In this document: piece after piece, positions 36,861-44,288 of the stretch
Layout of the letters: every line of letters begins with the position of its first letter
Numbering within the stretch: position 1 is the first letter of the stretch
Assembly (NCBI GenBank): GCA_963744005.1
Contig: CAVURU010000003.1
Coordinates: 3,162,001-3,226,000, forward strand
Reading direction: 5' to 3'
DNA length: 64,000 nt
Source: Palsa-504 sp963744005
GTDB lineage: Bacteria > Actinomycetota > Actinomycetes > Streptosporangiales > Streptosporangiaceae
Notes under the pieces: model-generated
The model's input: only the letters and a program-made list of their open reading frames with translations
What the model was told of the DNA's origin: nothing
The model's database searches: none
Position numbers and translations under genes: made by a program

Positions 36861-37576
36861 GGCCGGATCACCTCCGGCACGATCGGGGCCCGCCGGGCCA
36901 GGTGCTCGGCGTAGGCGTCCGCGCCGCGCTCGCCGAACCACTCCGGCGGGACCAGGGCGGTCACCTCGGCCAGCAGGCCCGCCGTGACCTGCGGGGCCAG
37001 GGCGGCGTGCGCCTCGGCCAGCCGGCTGGCGCGGTCCCGCAGCACGTGCTGGCGGGCGTCGAAGGGACGCCCGGGGTCGGCGGCGGGCCAGTTGTGGTGG
37101 AAGTACAGCGCGGCGCCGTGGTCGATGAGCCAGATGTCCCGGTGCCAGACGAGCAGGTTCGGGTTGCGCCAGGTGCGATCGACGTTCTGCACCAGGGCGT
37201 CGAACCACAGCAGCTGGCTGGCGAAGCCGGGGTCCGCGGTCCAGCCCAGCGGGTCGAACCCGGCCGAGCCGGGCAGGAAGTCGACCCCGAGGTTCAGCCC
37301 CTCGCTGGCCCGCAGCAGGTCCTGGATCTCCGGATCGGGCTCGCTGCCGGGAATCCGGGGATCCAGCTCGGCCAGCACCAGCTCGGGGGTGCGCAGGCCG
37401 AGGCGGCGGGCCAGCTCGCCCGCGATGATCTCGGCGACCAGGGCGAGCGGGCCCTGCCCGGCGCCGCGGAACTTCAGCACGTAGGTGCCCAGATTGTCGG
37501 CCTCGACGACAGCGGGCAGCGAGCCGCCCTCGCGCAGCGGAGTCACGTACCGGGTCACCGTGACACGTTCGAGCAC
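36857..37576 (-). CDS. HipA-like kinase-fold protein, 239 aa
   Basis: The start is taken as the GTG at 37576, giving VLERVTVTRYVTPLREGGSLP. The ATP-binding part includes TYVLKFRGAGQGPLALVAEIIAG with the Lys and a nearby Glu. DALVQNVDRTWRNPNLLV and IWLIDHGAALYFH resemble the catalytic and metal-binding loops of HipA-type Ser/Thr kinases. It is far shorter than HipA toxins and is of the standalone actinobacterial type. It sits 38 bases after the helicase and is coupled to the DUF3037 gene. A toxin-antitoxin role is not shown. Confidence 0.78.
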   Translation of the reverse strand: MLERVTVTRYVTPLREGGSLPAVVEADNLGTYVLKFRGAGQGPLALVAEIIAGELARRLGLRTPELVLAELDPRIPGSEPDPEIQDLLRASEGLNLGVDFLPGSAGFDPLGWTADPGFASQLLWFDALVQNVDRTWRNPNLLVWHRDIWLIDHGAALYFHHNWPAADPGRPFDARQHVLRDRASRLAEAHAALAPQVTAGLLAEVTALVPPEWFGERGADAYAEHLARRAPIVPEVIRP

Positions 37577-37614
37577 GCGGGCCAGGTTATCGCCCGTCGC
37601 CGTAAAGCATGGCC

Positions 37615-39333
37615 TTAGCGCGGCGAGAAGCGCTCCCGGCGGACGGTGGCGCTGCGGCCCCGGATGCTGGTCTGGCGGAGCCCGGCGATGACGTCGTCGG
37701 CGGCCGACTCGGGCACCTCGACCAGGGAGAACCGGTCTGCGATCTCGATCCCGCCGATGTCCCGGCCGGTGAGGTGGGAGTGGCCGGTGATGGCGCCGAC
37801 GAGATCCTGCGGCCGGACGCCGGCGGCCCGGCCGGCGCCCACGAACAGACGGGTGGTGCCGGCCGCCGCGCGGCGGCCGCGGCGCTGCTCGGGGCGGCCG
37901 GGCGGCCACGGGTCACCGGGCCGCGGCTTGCGGGCGGAACGGCGGTCGTCCGGCGCGGGCAGCTCGACGGCCGGGATCTCCTCCGGCTCACGGGGGGTAC
38001 CGGTCGCCTGGTAAGCCAGCTGGGCCGCGGCCAGCGCCACCTGGTACGGGTCGAACTCGGTACTGAGCGGCCCGATCACGGACCGGAAGGCGTTGAGGTC
38101 GCCGTCGTCCTTGAGCAGGGTGTCCCGCAGCTCGGTGCGCATCAGCTCCAGGCGCTGGGCCCGCAGCTGGGCCAGGCTGGGCAGCTGCTCGACGGCGATG
38201 GGCCGCTTGGTGACCCGTTCGATGGTCTTGAGCAGCTTGTGCTCGCGCGGCTCGGCCAGGGTGATGGCGATGCCCTCACGGCCGGCCCGGCCGACCCGGC
38301 CGATGCGGTGCACGTAGGACTCCGGCGAGCTGGGCACGTCGTAGTTGATCACGTGGGTGAGCTGGTCGATGTCCAGGCCGCGGGCGGCCACGTCGGTGGC
38401 CACGAGCAGGTCGATGGCCCGACTGCGCAGCCGGGCCATGACCCGGTCGCGCTGCTTCTGGTCCATGCCGCCGTGCAGGGCCTCGGCGCGATAGCCACGG
38501 CCGTTCAGCGACTCGGTGAGCTGGTCCACCTCGTCCCGGGTAGGGCAGAAGACGATGGTGGCCGTGGGCCGCTCCAGGTCCAGTACGCGGCCGAGGGCGG
38601 CGGCCCGGTACCCGCGGGGCACCAGGTAGGCCGTCTGCCGCACCAGCAGTCCGTCGGCTGAGGCCGAGGACTGGCGGCCGAGCTCGATCCGCACCGGCTC
38701 ACGGAGGTGGCGGCGTACCATGCCGTCGATCCGCGGCGGGATGGTGGCCGAGAACAGCGCGGTCTGCCGGCTCTCCGGGGTACGGGCCAGGATGGCCTCG
38801 ATGTCCTCGGCGAACCCCATGTCGAGCATCTCGTCCGCTTCGTCGAGGACGACGACCTGCAGGCCGCCCAGCGCCAGCCGGTCCCGGTTGATGAGGTCCA
38901 GGGCCCGGCCAGGGGTGGCCACCACGACGTCGACGCCGCGCTTGAGCGGCCCGATCTGCCGGCCGATGGGCTCACCGCCGTAGACGGCCAGCACGCGCGC
39001 GCCCATGTCCCGCCCGAAACCGCTCATCGCGGCGCTGACCTGCATGGCCAGCTCACGGGTCGGGACCAGGACGAGGGCGAGCGGCTCGGCGTGCTCGGCT
39101 CGATCGCCGGCCGCGAGGAGGTGGTGCAGGATGGGCAGGGCGAAGGCGGCCGTCTTCCCGGTCCCGGTCGCGGCCTGGCCGACCAGGTCACGGCCGTCGA
39201 GCAGCGGCGGGATGGCGGCCTGCTGGATGGGCGTGGGCTCGGAGTAACCGAGGCCGGAGAGCACCCGGCACAGGTCCGGGGCCAGGGTCAGGCCGGCGAA
39301 GCCGCTCGCGTCCCCGCCGTCATCCTCGATCAC
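37615..39333 (-). CDS. DEAD-box RNA helicase with DbpA/DeaD-type C-terminal domain, 572 aa
   Basis: The GTG at 39333 is chosen since family similarity starts at FAGLTLAPDLCRVLSGLGY. The Q motif is PTPIQQAAIP, Walker A ATGTGKT (about 55-61), then PTRELAMQV, DEADEMLDMG, SAT, and the C-terminal LLVATDVAARGLDID and HRIGRVGRAG. After an Arg/Pro-rich linker comes a DbpA RNA-binding domain (RLFVGAGRAAGVRPQDLVGAI). Such helicases remodel rRNA or mRNA, often in the cold. The 261-bp upstream gap before the next gene is long enough for a regulated leader. Confidence 0.93.
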   Translation of the reverse strand: MIEDDGGDASGFAGLTLAPDLCRVLSGLGYSEPTPIQQAAIPPLLDGRDLVGQAATGTGKTAAFALPILHHLLAAGDRAEHAEPLALVLVPTRELAMQVSAAMSGFGRDMGARVLAVYGGEPIGRQIGPLKRGVDVVVATPGRALDLINRDRLALGGLQVVVLDEADEMLDMGFAEDIEAILARTPESRQTALFSATIPPRIDGMVRRHLREPVRIELGRQSSASADGLLVRQTAYLVPRGYRAAALGRVLDLERPTATIVFCPTRDEVDQLTESLNGRGYRAEALHGGMDQKQRDRVMARLRSRAIDLLVATDVAARGLDIDQLTHVINYDVPSSPESYVHRIGRVGRAGREGIAITLAEPREHKLLKTIERVTKRPIAVEQLPSLAQLRAQRLELMRTELRDTLLKDDGDLNAFRSVIGPLSTEFDPYQVALAAAQLAYQATGTPREPEEIPAVELPAPDDRRSARKPRPGDPWPPGRPEQRRGRRAAAGTTRLFVGAGRAAGVRPQDLVGAITGHSHLTGRDIGGIEIADRFSLVEVPESAADDVIAGLRQTSIRGRSATVRRERFSPR

Positions 39334-39594
39334 TGACAACCACCCTGTTCCACAGATGCCTCGTACTCCACGCTGGTTTCTGCCTCCGGCCACGTTAGGG
39401 CAGCGCTGCCCGGCCGGGGTCTCGTTAGGGACAACGACGACGCCGGAGACGGCTCGCGTCGTCGCGATGAACGACCGTCGCGCGTGGCGCGGCACGACCC
39501 GGCGCCTGCGAATGAGTCGGGTAACAGCCCGACACGAACGGTCATCCCATAGTAGAGCCCCGCCAGCGGCCGGTTCATTCCCGGCGCACCGCGA

Positions 39595-40023
39595 TCAGAG
39601 GCGGCTCAGGGCCCGGCGCAGGCCGTCTTCGGCCTGGTTACCGAGCCGGGTCAGGGCGGGCCGGAAGAGCGGAGCGAGGTACCGGGCCGCTCCCTTGAAG
39701 GTGAAGTCGGCGGTATACATCACCTCGGTCCCGGCCCCGGCCGCCCGGAACGTCATGGTGTCCACCGACACGAGCGACTTGTTCTCGCCCCGGAGCCGGA
39801 TCCGCTCGCCGGGCACGAGTTCCTGCACGACGTAGCTCAGCTCGGTGGTGCGGCCCAGGAACTTTGAGGTGTTGAGGTAGCTCGTGCCGATCCCGCCGTC
39901 GCCGCTGCGCCGCACGGTGGTCACGGTGCCGGGATCCCAGTCGACTGTCGTGGTGAAGTCGCTGAGATAGTCGAAGACCCGGCCGACCGGCCGGTCGGTG
40001 ACGACGGTTTTCTGCAGTTTCAC
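39595..40023 (-). CDS. SRPBCC / polyketide-cyclase-like protein, 142 aa
   Basis: The helix-grip fold is recognised from VVTDRPVGRVFDYLSDFTTTVDWDPGT near the start, YVVQELVPGERIRLRG in the middle and a C-terminal helix LFRPALTRLGNQAEDGLRRAL. The GTG at 40023 fits the family start; the frame upstream to 40125 has no family character. Members bind hydrophobic ligands. The function here is unknown. Confidence 0.8.
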   Translation of the reverse strand: MKLQKTVVTDRPVGRVFDYLSDFTTTVDWDPGTVTTVRRSGDGGIGTSYLNTSKFLGRTTELSYVVQELVPGERIRLRGENKSLVSVDTMTFRAAGAGTEVMYTADFTFKGAARYLAPLFRPALTRLGNQAEDGLRRALSRL

Positions 40024-40166
40024 CAGGCCCAGCTGCCCGCCAGCCGGCGGCGTAAACCGGCCACGGTCGTCGTTTGATGCCGGTCGCCGCGGGGTAGAGC
40101 GCGCCAGCGCCCGGACCGGGCGCACTCAGTGATGACAGTCATTTCCAGAGAGCTGGTGCAGCGCCC

Positions 40167-41351
40167 ATGAAGGCCTTGACCTGGCAGGGACGAGAGAACG
40201 TCCGCGTCGAATCAGTACCCGACCCGCGAATCGAGAAGCCCAACGACGCCATCATCCGGGTCACCTCGACGGCCATCTGCGGTTCCGATCTGCACCTGTA
40301 CGGAGTCCTGGGGCCCTATCTCCATAAGGGCGACGTCCTCGGTCACGAGGCGATGGGCGTGGTCCAGGAGGTCGGTCCCGAAGCGGGGACACTGAAGGCC
40401 GGCGACCGGGTCGTCGTGCCGTTCAACATCTCATGCGGCTGGTGCTGGATGTGCTCCCGCGGGCTGTTCGCCCAGTGCGAGACGACCCAGAACCGGGGGC
40501 CGGGAAAGGGTGCCGCCCTATTCGGCTACACCGAGCTGTACGGCTCGGTCCCCGGCGGGCAGGCCCAGTATCTCCGGGTCCCCGAGGCTCAGTTCGGGCC
40601 CATCGTCATTCCGGACGGGCCACCGGACGAGCGCTTCCTCTACCTGTCCGACGTCTTGCCGACGGCGTGGCAGGCGGTGCAGTACGCCGACGTCCCGGCC
40701 GGAGGAAGCCTGGCCGTTTTCGGCCTGGGGCCGATCGGGCAGTTCGTGGTGCGGGTGGCCCGCCATCTCGGCATCGAGGCGGTCTACGCCATCGACCTGG
40801 TCCCCGAACGCCTGGCTCTGGCCCGGCAAGCGGGTGCCCATGGCCTCGACCTCAACGACATCGACGACATCCCCGGGGCGCTGCTGTCGCTGACCGGAGG
40901 CCGCGGACCGGACAGCGTGGTCGACGCGGTGGGCATGGAAGCCCATGGCGAGGCGGCCATCGGCCTGGCTCAGCGAGCGGTCGGGATGCTGCCGAAGCCG
41001 GTGGCTCAGGAGCTGACCGACAAGGTGGCCCTGGACCGGCTCGCGGCCCTGCGGATGGCCATCAAGTCAGTACGGCGAGGCGGGACCGTATCGGTCAGCG
41101 GGGTCTACGGCGGAGAAATCGACCCCATGCCCCTGATGGAGATGTTCGACCGCGGGATCCAGATGCGGATGGGCCAGGCCCACGTGCACCGGTGGAGTGA
41201 CGACATCCTCCCGGTCGTCCTCGATGACGCCGACCCGCTGGGCTGCGAGAAGTTCGCCACCCATCACCTCGGCCTCGATGACGCGGCCCGCGGCTACGAC
41301 ATGTTCCAGAAGAAAGAGGATGGTTGCGTCAAGGTCGTCCTCCAGCCGTGA
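40167..41351 (+). CDS. zinc-dependent alcohol dehydrogenase, formaldehyde-dehydrogenase-like, 394 aa
   Basis: The catalytic zinc site includes Cys38 in CGSDLH and His60-Glu61 in LGHEAMG. The structural zinc site is Cys90, Cys93, Cys96 and Cys104 in the CGWCWMC...QC stretch. The cofactor fold is FGLGPIGQFVVRVARHLG. The long form with a segment after the Rossmann fold (VGMEAHGEAAIG...) resembles glutathione-independent formaldehyde dehydrogenase relatives that keep bound NAD. It is translationally coupled to the SDR gene that follows. The substrate is unknown. Confidence 0.9.
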   Translation: MKALTWQGRENVRVESVPDPRIEKPNDAIIRVTSTAICGSDLHLYGVLGPYLHKGDVLGHEAMGVVQEVGPEAGTLKAGDRVVVPFNISCGWCWMCSRGLFAQCETTQNRGPGKGAALFGYTELYGSVPGGQAQYLRVPEAQFGPIVIPDGPPDERFLYLSDVLPTAWQAVQYADVPAGGSLAVFGLGPIGQFVVRVARHLGIEAVYAIDLVPERLALARQAGAHGLDLNDIDDIPGALLSLTGGRGPDSVVDAVGMEAHGEAAIGLAQRAVGMLPKPVAQELTDKVALDRLAALRMAIKSVRRGGTVSVSGVYGGEIDPMPLMEMFDRGIQMRMGQAHVHRWSDDILPVVLDDADPLGCEKFATHHLGLDDAARGYDMFQKKEDGCVKVVLQP

Positions 41352-42229
41352 ACGACCCCGGAGTCGTCCTCGTCACAGGCGGTTCGAGCGGCATCGGCCG
41401 GGCCGCGGCCCTCCAGTTCGCCGGGCAGGGGGCGACCCTCGTCCTGGTGTCACGCGGCCAGCTGGCCCTGGAGGTGGCCGCCATGTCGTGCCGGAGCGCG
41501 GGCGCAGCGCACGTGCTGGCGCTGCCGGCCGACGTGACCGAGGCGGAAAGCCTGCGTCAGGTGGTCAAGGCCACGCTGGAACGCTTCGGCCGGATCGACA
41601 TCGTCGTGCACTCGGCCACGGTCATGGCCTACGGCCGGATCGAGGATCTCTCGCCCGAGGTGTTCGAGAAGGTCGTGGACACGAGCATCCACGGGACCGC
41701 TAATCTCGCTCGTGAGGTGCTGCCGGTATTCCGCCGCCAGAGGCATGGTTCGCTGATCATCGTCAGTTCGCTGCTGGCCTCGATCGCGGCCCCGACCATG
41801 GGGGCGTACGCCACGGCCAAGTGGGGCCAGCTCGGCCTGGTCCGCACGCTGCAACTGGAGACCCGGGATCTGCCCGATGTGCACATTTCGGCGGTGTCCC
41901 CGGGCGGCGTGAACACGCCCATCTACTATCAGGCGGCCACCGTCATCGGCAGTACCGGCCGGCCTCCGCCCATCGTCTACTCACCCGAGCGGGTGGCCCG
42001 GTCCATCGTGGCCCGGGTCCAGCATCCGCGCCGGCTGGCTCAGTCAGGATTGCTGAATCCGGTGATCATCGCCGGCTTCCGGCTGCTTCCGCCCGTGTTC
42101 GATGCCCTGGTCGGGCGCCTGTTCCGTGCCTTCGCGCTGGAACACGACTCGGCCGCAGCGACCGACGGCAACGTCTTCGAGCCACGAGCGGAAGCAGAGG
42201 CGACGCACGGGCACTGGCGATCAGTCTGA
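41348..42229 (+). CDS. short-chain dehydrogenase/reductase, 293 aa
   Basis: The start is the GTG at 41348 overlapping the previous stop (GTGA). The NAD(P) motif is TGGSSGIG, the active site has Ser in IIVSSLLAS and YATAK (YxxxK). A C-terminal region of about 90 residues (RVARSIVARVQHPRR...) is typical of the DUF-like tail of larger SDRs that act at membranes or on lipids. It forms a two-gene operon with the zinc alcohol dehydrogenase, suggesting sequential redox steps. Confidence 0.9.
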   Translation: MNDPGVVLVTGGSSGIGRAAALQFAGQGATLVLVSRGQLALEVAAMSCRSAGAAHVLALPADVTEAESLRQVVKATLERFGRIDIVVHSATVMAYGRIEDLSPEVFEKVVDTSIHGTANLAREVLPVFRRQRHGSLIIVSSLLASIAAPTMGAYATAKWGQLGLVRTLQLETRDLPDVHISAVSPGGVNTPIYYQAATVIGSTGRPPPIVYSPERVARSIVARVQHPRRLAQSGLLNPVIIAGFRLLPPVFDALVGRLFRAFALEHDSAAATDGNVFEPRAEAEATHGHWRSV

Positions 42230-42273
42230 CCACGGGCCCCGGGCCGGTCCCGCAGCGGCGGGGTCACCTGCCG

Positions 42274-43101
42274 TCAGGCGGGATCCTTGCGCTTCCAGGC
42301 GCTGACCAGCAGGGGCCACAGCAGCGGCAGGCCGGGGAACAGGGTCACGTCGCGGTCGAGGGCGGCCAGCGTCGCGGCCGCGCGCTCGGCGGTGGTCACG
42401 CCGTGGGCCAGCGCGGCGGGCACGAGGCTGCGGAAGGTGTGCTCCATGATGACCCGGCCGGCGGCCAGCGGCTCAACCCGGCCGGCCACGTCCGTCCCGT
42501 CCGGGTCGCCCAGGCCGGCCTGGGCGAAGAGCTGGGGCAGCCGGGTGCCGGCCGAGGGGTCGGCGCCCGCCGCGCCGAAGGCGGCCAGGAAGACCCGGAG
42601 CATCTCGGCGGCCGAATCGAGCTGGGGCAGCGTACTGACGCTGCGCAGGTCGTAGTCCTGGATGAGCAGGTACCCGCCGTCGGCGACCGCGGCCCACAGC
42701 CGGGCCAGCACCTCGGCCCGCTGGGGCAGGTGGAACAGCAGCAGCCGGGCGTAGACCAGGTCGAACGGGGCGCCCGGGACCGGCTCGTCGGCGGTCAGGT
42801 CGTGGGCGGCGAAGGCGCACTGCGGGTAGCCCGCGCCGTGCAGCATGGCCAGGACCGGGCCGCCCAGGGAGGCGTCCGCGTCCAGGCCGAGCACCCGGCC
42901 CGCGGGCCCGGTCCGCTCGGCCATCAGGCGCATCGTCTCGCCCGGCCCGCAGCCCGCGTCGAGGCAGGACGCGCCGGGGCGCAGGCCGACCTGGTCCAGC
43001 AGCCGCCCGGTGGCGGTCTCCCAGGCGCGGGCCTGCCGCCGCAGCCGCTCGTATTCACCGGGCGTGCGGCCCAGCGCGTATTCGGCCTCGGTGGTGCTCA
43101 T
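42274..43101 (-). CDS. SAM-dependent methyltransferase, 275 aa
   Basis: Motif I is CLDAGCGPGETMRLMAER (about 45-62), then VLGLDAD and later FDLVYARLLLFHLPQ and GGYLLIQDYD. The start at ATG 43101 (MSTTEAEYALGRTPGEYERL) is favoured over earlier starts. It lies 82 bases downstream of the AraC regulator on the same strand and may be co-transcribed with it. The substrate is unknown. Confidence 0.85.
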   Translation of the reverse strand: MSTTEAEYALGRTPGEYERLRRQARAWETATGRLLDQVGLRPGASCLDAGCGPGETMRLMAERTGPAGRVLGLDADASLGGPVLAMLHGAGYPQCAFAAHDLTADEPVPGAPFDLVYARLLLFHLPQRAEVLARLWAAVADGGYLLIQDYDLRSVSTLPQLDSAAEMLRVFLAAFGAAGADPSAGTRLPQLFAQAGLGDPDGTDVAGRVEPLAAGRVIMEHTFRSLVPAALAHGVTTAERAAATLAALDRDVTLFPGLPLLWPLLVSAWKRKDPA

Positions 43102-43183
43102 CGTCGATGCCCCTGTCTGCTGACAGCACGTCCGTTCGGTGCCTAAGGCCAGCATCGACGGCACCGGGCCGCCTGTCATTGGG

Positions 43184-44191
43184 CTAGCGCGCAGGGTTGT
43201 TGGCCCTGCGCGCAGAGGTCCGGTACTCCCCCGGGGGCATGCCGTGCGCGGCCCGGAAGACCCGGCTGAATTCAGCCGCGCCGGGAAAGCCCCAGCGGGC
43301 CGCGATGGCCGCGACCGGCCGGGAGGCCAGCGCCGGATCGGCCAGGTCGCGGCGGCAGCACTCCAGCCGGCGCTGCCGGATCCAGCCGGCCACGGTCAGG
43401 CCCTCGTCGTGGAAGAGCTGATGCAGCGAGCGCAGGGACATGTCGTGGGCGGCCGCGATCAGGGCCGGGGTCAGCGCGGGGTCGCCCAGGTGCTGATGGA
43501 TGAAGGCCTGGACGGTGGTGAGCAGGGCATGCCGACGGGTCTCGGGCTCGCCCCAGTGCGGCAGGTCCAGCTCGTGGGCCAGCCGGGTGGCCAGCACCTC
43601 GAGCGCGGCCGCGGACAGCCGGGCCGCCTCGGCCGGGCTGTAGCAGTCGACCTGGCGGGCCAGCTGGAGGAGAAACTGGGCGGTCAGGTCGCCCAGCCCG
43701 TCACCGGCCGGGAACGAACGGGCGGCCAGCTGGCCGACCTGGCGGCGGGGCAGCGGCAGCAGGGCGGGCGGGAACATGAACGTCATCATCTGCGTCGGCT
43801 GCTCACCAGCCGTCCCGCAGGCCACCTGATACGGCCGCCGGGTGTCGTACAGGGCGAACTCGGCCGCGCCGAGGACGGCTTGGTGACCGTCCTGGGCGAC
43901 GACGCAGCTGTTGCCGCCGCAGACCAGCACGAGCTTGAGCAGGTCGGGGTCGGCCTGGGAAATCAGCGCCGGGGTGCGGCTGACCGTGATGGGCATGATG
44001 TCCATGACGACCACCTGCATGGGGCCCAGTCCGCTGGCCCGGAACTCGCCCTGGTAGTCGGAGCGGTAGTCGAAACGGCACTCCATCGGCACCCAGGTGG
44101 CGGCCGTGATGTCCCGGACGAAGTCCAGGCGATCAGCGACGGTGACCTGGCTGGTGCGGATCAGTGTGCTCATGGTTCTCACGCGGGCCAT
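43184..44191 (-). CDS. AraC-family transcriptional regulator, 335 aa
   Basis: The N-terminal AraC-binding-like domain (about 20-200) is of the type with LVLVCGGNSCVVAQDG and ALYDTRRPYQV. The C-terminal double helix-turn-helix has LIAAAHDMSLRSLHQLF and RWGFPGAAEFSRVFRAAHGMPPGEYR. A second ATG six codons in (44173) is possible. It is a likely regulator of the methyltransferase downstream or of itself. The ligand is unknown. Confidence 0.9.
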   Translation of the reverse strand: MARVRTMSTLIRTSQVTVADRLDFVRDITAATWVPMECRFDYRSDYQGEFRASGLGPMQVVVMDIMPITVSRTPALISQADPDLLKLVLVCGGNSCVVAQDGHQAVLGAAEFALYDTRRPYQVACGTAGEQPTQMMTFMFPPALLPLPRRQVGQLAARSFPAGDGLGDLTAQFLLQLARQVDCYSPAEAARLSAAALEVLATRLAHELDLPHWGEPETRRHALLTTVQAFIHQHLGDPALTPALIAAAHDMSLRSLHQLFHDEGLTVAGWIRQRRLECCRRDLADPALASRPVAAIAARWGFPGAAEFSRVFRAAHGMPPGEYRTSARRANNPAR

Positions 44192-44288
44192 CAGGCGCCG
44201 GAGGCGCCGTGTGGTTCAGGATCCGCCGCGGCGTGTGCAGGCCCGGTGGCGGACGTGTGGAGATCCGGTGGAGACAGCCGGGCGGTAC

